A stretch of DNA of 64,000 nt from Nitrospira sp. (GCA_022226955.1 CP092079.1:2426419-2490418), one strand, 5' to 3'. Shown: positions 46,479-56,672, numbered from the stretch's first letter. A program made the numbers and translations. Notes: generated by a model not told the origin, from the letters alone.

Positions 46479-46526
46479 TCACCTCCTTTCCTGTTGAAAT
46501 CGCTCTTCCTGAATCAGTTCCCTGAC
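46479..46526 (-). pseudogene. 3' stump of a third PqqD gene
   Basis: In frame with the TGA before precursor A4 the translation is VRELIQEERFQQERR, parallel to the end of PqqD copy 2 (NELVQEGLLEQERR). The DNA ends identically (CAACAGGAAAGGAGGTGA versus GAACAGGAAAGGAGGTGA). Upstream of about 46526 the similarity stops. The rest of 46473-46775 contains only a small CCCTCC-TTT-GGAGGG palindrome (46571-46585) and no gene. Confidence 0.72.
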
Positions 46527-46775
46527 CGGAACGCGTGCGCAAGAATAGACAGGACAACAGGCCTTGTCCACCCTCCTTTGGAGGGAGCACACGTATCTTC
46601 AAACAACTAGGAGAGATTACGAGGCTGGGATGAACATGGCGATACCGACTGGCTGAAGAAAAAGAGAGGCCACTTCTAAAGCGAGAGGCCGCTCCTCAGC
46701 AGAACGAAGGGGGGGAAGGATCCAATACATAGCTGTGAGAGATTCGAAGGAACAGACATGACCGCAGGACGCCGT

Positions 46776-47084
46776 CTACACGTCACGCTGGTTCAACATT
46801 TGTTCAAGTTGAAGCTTGGCATTGTCTTCGAACCGCACAAACTCGATGCCGAAGCGATTCTCGCGCTGCCAGCGCACCGTCGCGATCGCAATATCGATGG
46901 GGTTTCGCGCACCGGAGAGATGAATATGGATCCTGAAATGGACGCCGACTTGGGTGAGAAGATCCGATGCAATCTCGCCGCCGGTAATGGTGAGATTCGT
47001 CATCGTCCCGGTCCCATCGCCCCCCTCGCCGCTCAGCGTGACGGGATAGTCGACTTCGACTCTCGGCCGACCGCGTTCATGCAT
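46776..47084 (-). CDS. PilZ-domain protein (putative c-di-GMP binder)
   Basis: A 102-residue protein, essentially one PilZ domain. It has the RxxxR element (ERGRPRVEVDYPVTL) and, further on, NLTITGGEIASDL in place of the usual D/NxSxxG motif, so c-di-GMP binding is possible but not sure. The C-terminus, FGIEFVRFEDNAKLQLEQM, is standard. The ATG at 47084 gives the conventional domain start. It follows purF on the same strand. Confidence 0.72.
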   Translation of the reverse strand: MHERGRPRVEVDYPVTLSGEGGDGTGTMTNLTITGGEIASDLLTQVGVHFRIHIHLSGARNPIDIAIATVRWQRENRFGIEFVRFEDNAKLQLEQMLNQRDV

Positions 47085-47127
47085 AGCGCAGCCCTCTCTC
47101 CGCGACGCAACGGTCACACCATAACCG

Positions 47128-48576
47128 CTACATCGACTTCTTAACCGAGGCCGATGGCTCGAACAGCCCGAGCTGCATTTCTTCTGCGCGGGTAAACGCG
47201 ATGGGATACTTTTCGGTGAAGCAAGCATTGCAATATTGGGACGGGACTCCCGGAGCTGCTTGCAGCATGCCGTCAAGGCTCAGGTAGGCCAGCGAGTCGG
47301 CGGTAATGTATTTACGGATCTCCTCAGCCGAATGATTCGACGCGATCAACTCTTTCTTCGTCGGCGTATCGACGCCATAGAAACAAGGCGAGACGATCGG
47401 CGGAGAACTGATCCGCATATGAACTTCCTTGGCGCCGGCATTCCTCAGCATCTTGACGATCTTCCGGCTCGTCGTCCCTCGAACGAGCGAATCGTCGACG
47501 ACCACCACCCGCTTGCCCGTTAACACCTCAGGCACCGCGTTTAGCTTCACCTTCACGCCGAAGTGTCGAATGGACTGTTCCGGTTCGATGAAGGTCCGGC
47601 CGACATAGTGATTGCGAATCAATCCCGTCTCGAAGGGAATGCCCCCGCCTTCGCTATACCCCAATGCGGCGGGCACGCCGGAGTCTGGCACAGGAATCAC
47701 GATGTCCGCCTCCACCCAGGATTCTTTGGCTAACCGGCGTCCCAAGGCTTTGCGCGTTGAATAGACCGCGTTGGCGCCGAAGATTCGGCTGTCCGGCCTG
47801 GCGAAGTAGACATACTCGAATACGCACATAGCTGGATCGACTTTAGGAAAGGGCCGATGGCTGTCGATCCCCTGATCGCTCAAGACAACCAACTCGCCGG
47901 GCTCGATCTCGCGCACATACTCAGCATCCAAGAGATCGAACGCGCAGGTTTCCGACGCCACCACCCAGCTCCCACGCACACGCCCCAAGCAGAGCGGCCG
48001 CAGGCCATGCGGATCGCGCACCGCGATCAGGCCGTTGTCCGTCATCAACACCAGCGAAAACGCGCCTCGCACCTGATTCAACGCATCCATCACGCGGGCC
48101 AGAAACGTGCTGGCCCTGGAATGGGCAATCAGATGGATAATGACTTCCGTATCCGAGGTGGATTGGAAGATGGCGCCATAGGCTTCCAGCTCATTGCGCA
48201 AGACCTGGGCATTGATGAGATTGCCGTTATGCGCCAGCGCCAAATTCCCGAAGGCAAAGTTGACGTTGAACGGCTGGATATTCTTTAAATCGTTCCCGCC
48301 GGCCGTGGAGTAGCGATTGTGACCGATGGCCATTCGGCCGGGCAGTTTTTCCAGCGTCGTCTTCTTGTAGATGTCCGCGACCAGCCCCATCCCCTTGTGC
48401 ACATAAAACTGTTCGCCATCGCCGGCGACGATGCCTGAGGCTTCCTGTCCGCGATGCTGGAGCGCATAGAGCCCCAGGTAAGTCAGATTCGCAGCTTCTT
48501 CGTGGCCGAAAATACCGAACACCGCGCATTCGTCGTGAAACTTATCCGGAGAGAGCATGGGAAGTTCTTTATGCAT
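47128..48576 (-). CDS. purF: Amidophosphoribosyltransferase
   Basis: First enzyme of purine synthesis: PRPP plus glutamine to phosphoribosylamine. The N-terminal nucleophile Cys lies in FHDECAVFG after a short propeptide; starting at the second Met (48558) would give a 10-residue propeptide like Bacillus PurF. Cys residues in [18 protein letters not shown] and [11 protein letters not shown] suggest the 4Fe-4S type. The PRPP loop is [17 protein letters not shown]. It lies 16 nt after purL. Confidence 0.95.
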   Translation of the reverse strand: MHKELPMLSPDKFHDECAVFGIFGHEEAANLTYLGLYALQHRGQEASGIVAGDGEQFYVHKGMGLVADIYKKTTLEKLPGRMAIGHNRYSTAGGNDLKNIQPFNVNFAFGNLALAHNGNLINAQVLRNELEAYGAIFQSTSDTEVIIHLIAHSRASTFLARVMDALNQVRGAFSLVLMTDNGLIAVRDPHGLRPLCLGRVRGSWVVASETCAFDLLDAEYVREIEPGELVVLSDQGIDSHRPFPKVDPAMCVFEYVYFARPDSRIFGANAVYSTRKALGRRLAKESWVEADIVIPVPDSGVPAALGYSEGGGIPFETGLIRNHYVGRTFIEPEQSIRHFGVKVKLNAVPEVLTGKRVVVVDDSLVRGTTSRKIVKMLRNAGAKEVHMRISSPPIVSPCFYGVDTPTKKELIASNHSAEEIRKYITADSLAYLSLDGMLQAAPGVPSQYCNACFTEKYPIAFTRAEEMQLGLFEPSASVKKSM

Positions 48577-48592
48577 AATCGTACGAGCTAAT

Positions 48593-50833
48593 TTATTCCT
48601 GGTTCAGTTTCCGTTCCAACGAGCACCCCCAGCGATCGGCTATGGCCTCGACCGAAAGATCGATCGTCTTCGTAGTCGACCGCTCGTCCCCAAGATAGAT
48701 GACCAGCGACGCGCCACCCACGGCTCCAATTACTCCAGCCGGAACGCCCATCTGCTGAGCCAACTCCAGAATGGCCTGCCGTTGAGCCGGTTTTGCTGAC
48801 AGGATAATCCGCGACTGGCTTTCGCCGAAAAGCGTCGAATCGCTTCTCTGGCGGCCGGGGGTTAATCGCACCACCGCGCCATGCGCCTTACCCGGCCCCG
48901 ACAGGCAGCATTCGGCCAGTGCAACGGCTACTCCTCCATCGGAACAATCGTGCGCGGACTGAATACGCCCAGCCTGGATCAGCTGCAATACGCAGCTCTG
49001 CACGGCCTGCTCTGTCTCCATATTGAGATATGGCGGCGACCCCTGCTCGCGCGAATGCTGAATTTTCAAATATTCCGACCCACCCAGATCTTCACGCGTC
49101 GCCCCAAGGAGAATGATGTCGTCGCCGTCCTCTCGAAACCATTGGGTCATCGCCTTGTCGGCGGACTCGATGAGCCCCACCATGCCCAGCATTGGCGTGG
49201 GGTAGATCGAGAGCCCGTTGGTCTCGTTATAGAAGCTGACGTTGCCGCTCACGATGGGAATCTTGAAATGCTCGCAGGCATCCTTCATCCCCTCTATCGC
49301 CATCACGAACTGCCACATAATGTCTGGCCGTTCGGGGTTGCCGAAATTCAAACAGTCCGTCAGTCCAATCGGCTCGGCGCCTGAACAGGCAAGATTCCGC
49401 GCGGCTTCCGCCACCGCCAGCCGCGCCCCTTCGTAGGGGTTGAGCAAACAGTAGCGGCTGTTGCAATCCACCGTCATCGCCACCGCTTTATTCGTGCCCT
49501 TAATGCGCACGACCGCCGCATCCGATCCCGGACGCACCATCGTGTTCGTCCGCACCATATGGTCGTACTGCTCGTACACCCAGCGCTTGCTCGCAATCGT
49601 CGGCGACTCCAACAGCGCCAGCAACGCCGCATTCGCGTCCTTCACATCGGGCAGCGCATCGTAATTCAGATTCGTGAGCATGTCCTGATAGCCCGGTGGC
49701 GAAAAAGGGCGTTCATAGCGCGGTCCATCGTCGGCCAGCGATTTCGCCGGAATCTCCGCGACGACCTGGCCCTGATCCAGCACGCGCAAGATGCCATCGC
49801 CCGTCACCTTGCCGACCACCGCGACATCCAGATCCCACTTCTTGCAGATCCGAATGCACTCCTCTTCCTTGCCAGCCTTGGCCACCATCAGCATGCGTTC
49901 TTGCGATTCGGACAGCATCAACTCATAGGGCGTCATGCCTGGCTCGCGGCGCGGCACATGCGTCAAATCGAGATCGATGCCGTTCCCGGCTCGCGACGCC
50001 ATTTCACAGGAGGAGCTCGTCAGCCCCGCCGCGCCCATGTCTTGAATGCCAACCAGAAGGTCGCCCGCCATCAGTTCGAGACAAGCTTCCAACAACAGTT
50101 TTTCCTGGAACGGATCGCCCACTTGCACCGTCGGCCGCTTCTTCTCCGATTGATCGTCGAACGAATCGGACGCCATCGTCGCGCCGTGAATGCCATCACG
50201 CCCCGTCTTCGAGCCGAAGTAGATCACCGGATTGCCGACGCCTGCCGCCGTGCCAAGAAAGATCTTGTCCTTCTGCGCCACACCGAGGCAGAACGCATTC
50301 ACCAGCGGATTGAGCGAATAGATATCGTTGAACACGACTTCGCCGCCCACCGTCGGCACCCCCATGCAATTGCCATAACCGGCAATCCCAGCCACGACGC
50401 CTTTGACGATATGACGGTTCTTCGCCGTATCCAGCCCGCCAAAGCGCAGCGAATCCAGCAAGGCAACCGGCCGCGCCCCCATCGTAAACACATCGCGCAG
50501 AATCCCGCCCACCCCCGTCGCCGCGCCTTGATAGGGCTCGATAAACGACGGATGGTTGTGCGACTCCATTTTGAAGACCACGCAGAGCCCGTCGCCGATA
50601 TCCACGACCCCGGCATTCTCGCCGGGGCCTTGGATGACGCGCGGCCCTGTTGTGGGCAACTTCTTCAAATGCACGCGTGACGATTTGTAGGAGCAATGTT
50701 CCGACCACATGACGGAGAACATGCCGAGTTCCGTCAGGTTCGGCTCACGGCCGAGAATCTCGACGATCTTCTTGAACTCATCGTCAGTCAGATTGTGTTG
50801 GGCAATCAGTTCTTTCGTAATCACAAGCGGCAT
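48593..50833 (-). CDS. purL: Phosphoribosylformylglycinamidine synthase, large subunit
   Basis: A 746-residue small-type PurL that needs PurS and PurQ. ATP-dependent conversion of FGAR to FGAM. Starts [20 protein letters not shown] with GAGGAA upstream; motifs include [36 protein letters not shown] and [18 protein letters not shown]. It is in the cluster with purQ and purS, but those are separated from it by one and two unrelated genes respectively. Confidence 0.95.
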   Translation of the reverse strand: MPLVITKELIAQHNLTDDEFKKIVEILGREPNLTELGMFSVMWSEHCSYKSSRVHLKKLPTTGPRVIQGPGENAGVVDIGDGLCVVFKMESHNHPSFIEPYQGAATGVGGILRDVFTMGARPVALLDSLRFGGLDTAKNRHIVKGVVAGIAGYGNCMGVPTVGGEVVFNDIYSLNPLVNAFCLGVAQKDKIFLGTAAGVGNPVIYFGSKTGRDGIHGATMASDSFDDQSEKKRPTVQVGDPFQEKLLLEACLELMAGDLLVGIQDMGAAGLTSSSCEMASRAGNGIDLDLTHVPRREPGMTPYELMLSESQERMLMVAKAGKEEECIRICKKWDLDVAVVGKVTGDGILRVLDQGQVVAEIPAKSLADDGPRYERPFSPPGYQDMLTNLNYDALPDVKDANAALLALLESPTIASKRWVYEQYDHMVRTNTMVRPGSDAAVVRIKGTNKAVAMTVDCNSRYCLLNPYEGARLAVAEAARNLACSGAEPIGLTDCLNFGNPERPDIMWQFVMAIEGMKDACEHFKIPIVSGNVSFYNETNGLSIYPTPMLGMVGLIESADKAMTQWFREDGDDIILLGATREDLGGSEYLKIQHSREQGSPPYLNMETEQAVQSCVLQLIQAGRIQSAHDCSDGGVAVALAECCLSGPGKAHGAVVRLTPGRQRSDSTLFGESQSRIILSAKPAQRQAILELAQQMGVPAGVIGAVGGASLVIYLGDERSTTKTIDLSVEAIADRWGCSLERKLNQE

Positions 50834-50870
50834 CGACCCGTTCCTCTATTGGCCATCACTCACTGGAAAC

Positions 50871-51203
50871 TTACTGCACCTCGATAGTGACCGCCGCTTC
50901 GGCCGCCAGTGTCTTGTGATCGTGATTGGCCGCGATCACCTTGATTTCGTGCTTGCCGGGAGTCAGGCCCTTGAACGTGCCGGAGAAGCCCTTCTGATAT
51001 TGCCCATCCAAATACACATGGGCATGCGTCGCATGCTGGCCTTTGGCTAGTTCATATTTCAATTCCAGCTGATCGCCCTTCACCACCGCGCCGTTTTCTG
51101 GGCTCACAATCTTGAGCTGGCTGCCGTCTTCATCCCCCGCCCAGGCCGACACTCCCGCCACCAACATCACCGCGACCATCCCTGCCATTATCAACCGCTT
51201 CAT
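50871..51203 (-). CDS. Small exported Ig-like protein, 110 residues
   Basis: Signal peptide MKRLIMAGMVAVMLVAGVSA with cleavage near AWA. The mature part (IVSPENGAVVKGDQLELKYE ... LTPGKHEIKVIAANHDHKTL) resembles the small periplasmic Ig-like (DUF4399-like) fold with a His-rich loop. It sits between purQ and purL. Function unknown. Confidence 0.65.
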   Translation of the reverse strand: MKRLIMAGMVAVMLVAGVSAWAGDEDGSQLKIVSPENGAVVKGDQLELKYELAKGQHATHAHVYLDGQYQKGFSGTFKGLTPGKHEIKVIAANHDHKTLAAEAAVTIEVQ

Positions 51204-51239
51204 ACTGCCTCCTTGTTTAGAAACACCGACTCACCAGCG

Positions 51240-51938
51240 TCAGACCGTCACCTTCATCGCCTTGAGCAACGACTGAAAAATCAGCCTCCCGTCTTGATTG
51301 CCCAAGATCTCCTCCGCGCACCGCTCGGGATGCGGCATCAGTCCCAACACATTGCCTTCCGGATTGATAATCCCAGCGATGTTGTCGAGCGATCCGTTGG
51401 GGTTCGCTTCCGGCGTCACGTTCCCTTCCGCTGTGCAATAGCGTAACACAATTTGCGCGTTCGCTTGCATCGCCGCCAGCGTGACTGGATCCGTGTAGTA
51501 ATTGCCGTCCGCATGGGCGACGGGAATCTTCAACACTTGGCCAGGCTGACAGGCCCCCGTAAAGGCCGTGGCTGCATTCTCCACCCTCACAGGCACATCC
51601 TTGCAGATGAAATGAAGCGACCGGTTCCGCAACATCGCGCCGGGCAGCAACCCGGCTTCGAGCAGAATCTGAAACCCGTTGCAGATTCCGATGACGGCTC
51701 CGCCGTCCTTGGCGAACGCCTTCACCGCGCCCATCACCGGCGAAAACCGCGCAATCGCGCCGGTGCGAAGATAGTCGCCGTAGGAAAATCCGCCGGGAAG
51801 GATCACCGCATCGATCCCTTTCAGCGACGTCTCCTTGTGCCAGATCATCCGCACCGATTGCCCCAGCACGTTCTGAAACACATGCTGGCAATCGTGATCG
51901 CAATTACTGCCTGGGAAAACAATGACTCCAACATTCAT
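51240..51938 (-). CDS. purQ: Phosphoribosylformylglycinamidine synthase, glutaminase subunit
   Basis: A 232-residue class I glutamine amidotransferase that provides ammonia to PurL. The catalytic Cys lies in [17 protein letters not shown], and the His/Glu pair in [11 protein letters not shown]. The correct start is [18 protein letters not shown] at 51938, 13 codons into the open frame. It lies 37 nt before the exported protein and then purL. Confidence 0.95.
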   Translation of the reverse strand: MNVGVIVFPGSNCDHDCQHVFQNVLGQSVRMIWHKETSLKGIDAVILPGGFSYGDYLRTGAIARFSPVMGAVKAFAKDGGAVIGICNGFQILLEAGLLPGAMLRNRSLHFICKDVPVRVENAATAFTGACQPGQVLKIPVAHADGNYYTDPVTLAAMQANAQIVLRYCTAEGNVTPEANPNGSLDNIAGIINPEGNVLGLMPHPERCAEEILGNQDGRLIFQSLLKAMKVTV

Positions 51939-52004
51939 GATCCGAAGCCTTTTCGTCCCACGTTGAGCCTTCCGCATTTACGTCGTGAGTTCATACCGAT
52001 ATTT

Positions 52005-52826
52005 TTAATACGCGTGTTCGCCAACAATCGGTTTAGTAACGGTATACCGAAAGCTGCGGAAGCCGGGGCCTGAATAGTTGTCTTCTACGACATTGAGAAC
52101 TTGGGCGCCGGATTCTGTCAAAAGCTGCTCGACTTCGCTCCTCCCGACACAATGCATTTCCATGACTGGTTCCTTGGGGTAACGAAAGTTCACGTACCAG
52201 TTGAGAAGCGAAGCTGGGAGATACGGCTTTACCGCCTGCTTCAGCCCCCGAAGCATGTCGGTCTCAGGCGGCGCCTCTGCAGAAGAAGGCTCCTGAGTCT
52301 TAGGCGTCTTACGCTCTGTTCTTTCGCTTGGTAGTTGAAACACCGTGATGCCACCAGGTTTCAGCACCCTCATAAATTCACGGATATACGACTTGGAATA
52401 GGTCGGCAACATGTGTTGAAGCACGATGTTGGTATAGATAAAGTCAAACCACTCACTCGGAAACAACTCCAGGTCGTCTACCTCATTCAGCCGGTACGTG
52501 CACCGAACCCCGTGCCGGTTGTACCGATTCGCCAGCTTGATCATTGATGGAGCAATATCAACGCCGACCGCTTCATCAAAATGCTGAGCCAACGCTTGCG
52601 TGAGCCTTCCGACACCGCAACCAAAATCAAGCGCGCGCCCACGCGAGACAGGAACTCCGAGCAGCGAGAGATGCTCCAGCACACCTGCAATCTCTTTTTC
52701 CCCGAGCTCGAAGAACTCGCGAAGCTCCCATCTGTTTCCCTTCTTGTCCGGCCATGTTGCAATGGCCCACAATGGATCCTCCTTGCCGAACATGTTCCAA
52801 TTGCTCTGCAATTCCTTCAGATCCAT
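52005..52826 (-). CDS. Class I SAM-dependent methyltransferase
   Basis: A 273-residue protein with motif I RALDFGCGVGRLTQALA, EAVGVDIAPSMIKLAN, DFIYTNIVLQHM and LKPGGITVFQL. A charged linker rich in Glu/Pro/Lys (TERKTPKTQEPSSAEAPPE) precedes the C-terminal region. Inserted between purS and purQ. Substrate unknown. Confidence 0.75.
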   Translation of the reverse strand: MDLKELQSNWNMFGKEDPLWAIATWPDKKGNRWELREFFELGEKEIAGVLEHLSLLGVPVSRGRALDFGCGVGRLTQALAQHFDEAVGVDIAPSMIKLANRYNRHGVRCTYRLNEVDDLELFPSEWFDFIYTNIVLQHMLPTYSKSYIREFMRVLKPGGITVFQLPSERTERKTPKTQEPSSAEAPPETDMLRGLKQAVKPYLPASLLNWYVNFRYPKEPVMEMHCVGRSEVEQLLTESGAQVLNVVEDNYSGPGFRSFRYTVTKPIVGEHAY

Positions 52827-53042
52827 GGTACGCCTCCATTTGTTGATCGCCTACCATTCACACATCGAAACGATCACGGAGAAATGGATATGCCAGTTGC
52901 AATCATATTTCCGACATAGAATAACCGGCTAGGATTACCATGGCAGTTCCCACCTATAGACTACCCTTGGAAAGCACCACCGACATTTTCACCAGTCCAC
53001 ACAGGCTCTAATCCAGGAGGCCCCGGCGCCATCCCATCTGCC

Positions 53043-53285
53043 TTAGCTGACCACTTCGTAGCGATATTCTTCAATGATGGTGTTGGCTAGCAGCTTTTCG
53101 CACATCTGCTTCACCTGCGCGTCGGCTTTGGCCTTGTCGGTTTCCTGCACATCCACTTCCATGTACTTCCCCACCCGCACATTCGCCACATTTGCGAACC
53201 CGAGCGAATCCAACGCATGCTCAATCGCCTTCCCCTGCGGATCCAGAATCCCCTGCTTCAACGTCACATGAATCTTTGCCTTCAT
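53043..53285 (-). CDS. purS: Phosphoribosylformylglycinamidine synthase subunit PurS
   Basis: An 80-residue protein with the family start MKAKIHVTLKQGILDPQGKA and the conserved HALDSLGFANVANVRVGKYM. It bridges PurL and PurQ. AGAGAGGGATGG lies just before the ATG. The gene follows copy C of the palindromic element. Confidence 0.92.
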   Translation of the reverse strand: MKAKIHVTLKQGILDPQGKAIEHALDSLGFANVANVRVGKYMEVDVQETDKAKADAQVKQMCEKLLANTIIEEYRYEVVS

Positions 53286-53348
53286 ACCATCCCTCTCTTC
53301 TTCTCTGCTTCACTTCTCTCAAGGATTCGGTCAGAAATGCTGTTTGAC

Positions 53349-53417
53349 TGCGCGCATTGACCGAGCACCTTCCATTGGCCCCATTATAATTGGTCCTCGG
53401 TGCGCGGGCAGCGAGCA
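53349..53417. repeat. Palindromic 3' element, copy C
   Basis: Has the conserved inner blocks TGCGCGCATTGACCGAGCAC on the left and GGTGCGCGGGCAGCGAGCA on the right, around a variable centre. Outer arms are only weakly complementary in this copy. It lies 26 nt beyond the stop of the small membrane gene and before purS. Confidence 0.6.
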
Positions 53418-53443
53418 CAGGCAATACCCGTAGCCGCTCCTCC

Positions 53444-53662
53444 CTACGCCCCTGTATCCGGCGGCTTGGACAGCTCTATGAGATGCCGCTTCGCCCAGGT
53501 AATCCCCACCATCAATCCAAGGCCCAACAACACCAGCGCCAGAAACCCCAGCTTATGCCACATCGATTCGGTCAAGATCGCAAATGCCGCCACGCATGTC
53601 GTGCCAATCCCCAAGGAAATAATGGGACCGTTATCCCGCACAAACATCACGAAGCGTCTCAC
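53444..53662 (-). CDS. Small membrane protein, 72 residues
   Basis: Two hydrophobic helices: IISLGIGTTCVAAFAILTE and LGFLALVLLGLGLMVGITWA, with a short basic loop KRHLIELSK. The GTG at 53662 has AGGGAAGA just upstream and is preferred; an ATG follows at 53647. Between purC and purS and flanked on both sides by copies of the palindromic element. Function unknown. Confidence 0.55.
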   Translation of the reverse strand: MRRFVMFVRDNGPIISLGIGTTCVAAFAILTESMWHKLGFLALVLLGLGLMVGITWAKRHLIELSKPPDTGA

Positions 53663-53703
53663 ACTCTTCCCTCTTTCTCTCTTCCCCTCACCCTTCGCAG
53701 GTG

Positions 53704-53816
53704 AGACGGGCTTGAGGCACTTCCCTGCGCGCATGCACCGAGCATCTCCCTCAATCCCACTTCCAATTGAGTCCGGGATGCGCGGGGCGCGAGCAAGAAG
53801 CGCCGCAACCCCGTCT
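53704..53816. repeat. Palindromic 3' element, copy D
   Basis: Outer arms AGACGGGCTTGAGGCACTTC (53704-53723) and the complementary stretch ending at 53816 pair over about 20 nt with three mismatches. Inner blocks are TGCGCGCATG...GAGCATC and GATGCGCGGGGCGCGAGCA, around CTCAAT...ATTGAG. It touches the purC stop codon. Confidence 0.65.
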
Positions 53817-54520
53817 TATCCGCAGACCCGTTTCAACACTTCCTGATACGCCTCTTCAATCTTCCCCATGTCCTTGCGGAACCGGTCCTTGTCCATCGAA
53901 TCACCGGTCGCCAGATCCCAGAGGCGGCAGGTATCCGGGGAAATCTCATCCGCCAACACCAGTTTGTTGTGAAACACGCCGAACTCCAGCTTGAAGTCCA
54001 CGAGCTGCATCCGCCGCTCGGCGAAGAACGGCTTCAGCACCGCGTTGATCTTATGTCCCAGATCGCGAAGATCCTTGAGCAACGCCGGCGTGGCAATATT
54101 CATGAGGCGCAAATGATCGTCGTTCACCAGCGGATCGCCGAGGGCATCGTCCTTATAATAGAACTCTACGATAGCCGGCTGAATGGCATCTCCTTCCTTG
54201 AGGCCCAGGCGCTTCGCGAGACTTCCGGCAACGATGTTCCGCACCACCACTTCCACCGGCACGATGGTCACTTTCTTCGTGAGCATCTCCCGGTCGCTCA
54301 GCCGCTTCACAAAGTGCGTGCGAATGCCTTCCGCCTCCAGCAATGCAAACAGCCGTTCCGACACCTTGTTATTGATGATGCCCTTATCGACGATCGTGCC
54401 GCGCTTTTGCGCATTGAACGCCGTCGCGTCGTCCTTGAAATACTGCACGACCTCATCGGCCCGCTCGGCGGTGAAAATCTTCTTGGCTTTGCCTTCGTAG
54501 AGCAGCGTTCCTGTCGTCAT
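53816..54520 (-). CDS. purC: SAICAR synthase
   Basis: Joins aspartate to CAIR in purine synthesis. A 234-residue protein with LLYEGKAKKIF, FVKRLSDREMLTKKVTIVPV, EVVVRNIVAGSLAKRLGL and LADEISPDTCRLWD, all diagnostic of PurC. Lies 23 nt after chlorite dismutase. Confidence 0.95.
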   Translation of the reverse strand: MTTGTLLYEGKAKKIFTAERADEVVQYFKDDATAFNAQKRGTIVDKGIINNKVSERLFALLEAEGIRTHFVKRLSDREMLTKKVTIVPVEVVVRNIVAGSLAKRLGLKEGDAIQPAIVEFYYKDDALGDPLVNDDHLRLMNIATPALLKDLRDLGHKINAVLKPFFAERRMQLVDFKLEFGVFHNKLVLADEISPDTCRLWDLATGDSMDKDRFRKDMGKIEEAYQEVLKRVCG

Positions 54521-54543
54521 GATGCTCCCTCGCTCGTGGCGCG

Positions 54544-55335
54544 CTATTGCGCCAGCACTTCAATCAATTGATCCAGCGACCGCACCGTGCCCACCAGCGT
54601 GGGATACCCCATACGCCGGTTATGCTTGGCCTCTTTCACCTTGTTCAACGCCAGGATCAAGGCATGAAACTCTTCCGGCTTGGCCGTTTCAAAATACGTG
54701 ATGAAATCGAAATCGTCGAGCCCGGTTGAATGGTAGAGCTTCCGCTTCACATCCTTCTGATAGGGCAACGCCGCTTCGGTATGCTCCTGCATCATGGCCG
54801 CGCGCTGGTCCTGTGGCAGCGACCACCACTCCGCATCTTTGCGGATCGGCATCACCATGACATAGGGGCCCGTTTCGCTCGGGCCTTTGAGATCCGACTT
54901 CAGCTGGTCGGAAAAGCCCGGCACATAATTCGGCTTCTTCGTCAGGCCGTTGAACAATACCACGCTGGTGAGATATTTCCCGAAGGCGCTGCTTTGAAAA
55001 TCCACCAAGAACTGCTGCACATCTTTTAGTTCCGTTCCATGCACTCGCAACAGAAAATCCCCACGATCCGAGAGGCCGCGCAGAAGATAGGTGTCGATGG
55101 CCAGCTTCTCCCGATGCTGCTCGATGACGCCTCGCATGGCCGTGAGCTGGGAGATCCGCAACGGCTGCTCCAACCGGCTCCATTCGGGATCGATGCGAAA
55201 TGCGGCGAACGTGCCGTAAACACCTGGTTCGCTCAGCAGCTTGTCGCGATCGGCGGCCAGCGCCGGAAAGGCCATCAGACAACTGAATAGGAACATCGCA
55301 CAGGCCAGCCCAATTCCACGCACACGATTCGTCAT
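54544..55335 (-). CDS. cld: Chlorite dismutase (secreted, long type)
   Basis: A haem enzyme that turns chlorite into chloride and oxygen. The 263-residue precursor has a signal peptide (GLACAMFLFSCLMAFPALAA) for the periplasm. The proximal haem ligand is His185 (MQEHTEAALPY) and the distal catalytic Arg is Arg198 (DVKRKLYHSTG), 13 residues apart as in characterised Nitrospira and Dechloromonas enzymes. Haem-pocket Trp170/Trp171 are also present. Its ATG overlaps the purB stop by 4 nt, so it is co-transcribed with purine genes. Confidence 0.92.
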   Translation of the reverse strand: MTNRVRGIGLACAMFLFSCLMAFPALAADRDKLLSEPGVYGTFAAFRIDPEWSRLEQPLRISQLTAMRGVIEQHREKLAIDTYLLRGLSDRGDFLLRVHGTELKDVQQFLVDFQSSAFGKYLTSVVLFNGLTKKPNYVPGFSDQLKSDLKGPSETGPYVMVMPIRKDAEWWSLPQDQRAAMMQEHTEAALPYQKDVKRKLYHSTGLDDFDFITYFETAKPEEFHALILALNKVKEAKHNRRMGYPTLVGTVRSLDQLIEVLAQ

Positions 55336-56672
55336 TGGCGCCTCCTTCCGGCTCGCGTTCCTGCCGCGGCTCCCGCCTGGCGGCCGAACACGCGGCGATA
55401 AATCCGGTCGAGATGGCGCAGATAATATTTCGGATTGAAACAGGCGGCGATCTCGCTCTTCTTGAGGTGTTGTGAAATAAAGGGGTCCTTCCCGACCAGC
55501 TCTTGAAGGCCGCCGGCGCCTTTCCATGACGCCATGGCATTGCGTTGCACCGCTTCATACGAGGCCTTGCGCTGCGCCCCCTTTTCAACGAGTGTGAGCA
55601 GGAGCCGCTGCGAATAGACCAATCCACCGGTCAGATCGAGATTGCGTTGCATGTTTGCGGGATAGACCAGCAAATCCTTGATGAGATCGGTGACCTTCGC
55701 CAGCATATAGTCCATGAGGATAGTGCTGTCGGGCATGATGACCCGCTCGACCGATGAATGGCTGATGTCCCGCTCATGCCAGAGCGCTACATCCTCCATG
55801 GCCGCCAGACTGTTCGCGCGCACGATCCGGGCGAGGCCGCAAAGATTCTCCGAGACAATTGGGTTGCGCTTATGCGGCATCGCCGACGACCCCTTTTGCC
55901 CTTCAGAGAAAAACTCCTCTGCTTCTAGCACTTCCGTCCGCTGAAGATGTCGAATTTCCGTGGCGATTTTTTCAATGCTGGCCGCCAGCAGCGCCAGCGC
56001 CGTGGCATAGGAGGCATGCCGGTCGCGCTGCACCACTTGATTCGAGACCGGATCTGGCCGCAGACCCATCTTGGCGCAGACATACTCTTCAATCTCAGGC
56101 CCCTGATGCGCGAATGTGCCCATGGCCCCGGACAATTTACCGACGGCAATTTCCTGGCGCACGGCCCGAAGCCGCGTCCGGTGCCGGCACATTTCCTCAT
56201 ACCAAATCGCCAGCTTGAAGCCGAATGAAATGGGCTCGCCATGAATGCCATGCGAGCGCCCGACCATGACCGTCATTTTGTGGCGCAGGGCCTGCTTCTT
56301 CAATACATCGATCAGCCCGTCAAGCCCGTCGAGGATGATGTCGAGCGCTTCGGTCATCTGCACGGCGAGCGACGTATCGACAATATCCGACGATGTGAGC
56401 CCCATGTGCAGAAACCGGTGTTCCGGCCCAACCGTGTCCATCAACGATTCGAGAAACGCAATGATGTCGTGCTTGGTCACCTTCTCGATCTCGGCGATCC
56501 GCTCAACATTGATCTTCGCCTTCTTGCGGATCTTCGCCGCCGTGCCGCGCGGAGCTTGCCCGGCCTTCTCGAATGCGGCGCAGGCTTGCAGTTCCACTTC
56601 CAGCCAGATTTCGTACTTGTGCTTGAGGTCCCAGATAGCTTTCATCTGCGGTCTGGTATAGCGTTCGATCAC
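55332..56672 (-). CDS. purB: Adenylosuccinate lyase
   Basis: Cleaves SAICAR and adenylosuccinate. A 446-residue fumarase-superfamily protein with MGLTSSDIVDTSLAVQM, GRSHGIHGEPISFG and the signature SSAMPHKRNPI. The C-terminal tail is rich in Gly, Arg and Ala. Its TGA overlaps cld. It is 1 nt downstream of nusB. Confidence 0.95.
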   Translation of the reverse strand: MIERYTRPQMKAIWDLKHKYEIWLEVELQACAAFEKAGQAPRGTAAKIRKKAKINVERIAEIEKVTKHDIIAFLESLMDTVGPEHRFLHMGLTSSDIVDTSLAVQMTEALDIILDGLDGLIDVLKKQALRHKMTVMVGRSHGIHGEPISFGFKLAIWYEEMCRHRTRLRAVRQEIAVGKLSGAMGTFAHQGPEIEEYVCAKMGLRPDPVSNQVVQRDRHASYATALALLAASIEKIATEIRHLQRTEVLEAEEFFSEGQKGSSAMPHKRNPIVSENLCGLARIVRANSLAAMEDVALWHERDISHSSVERVIMPDSTILMDYMLAKVTDLIKDLLVYPANMQRNLDLTGGLVYSQRLLLTLVEKGAQRKASYEAVQRNAMASWKGAGGLQELVGKDPFISQHLKKSEIAACFNPKYYLRHLDRIYRRVFGRQAGAAAGTRAGRRRQ

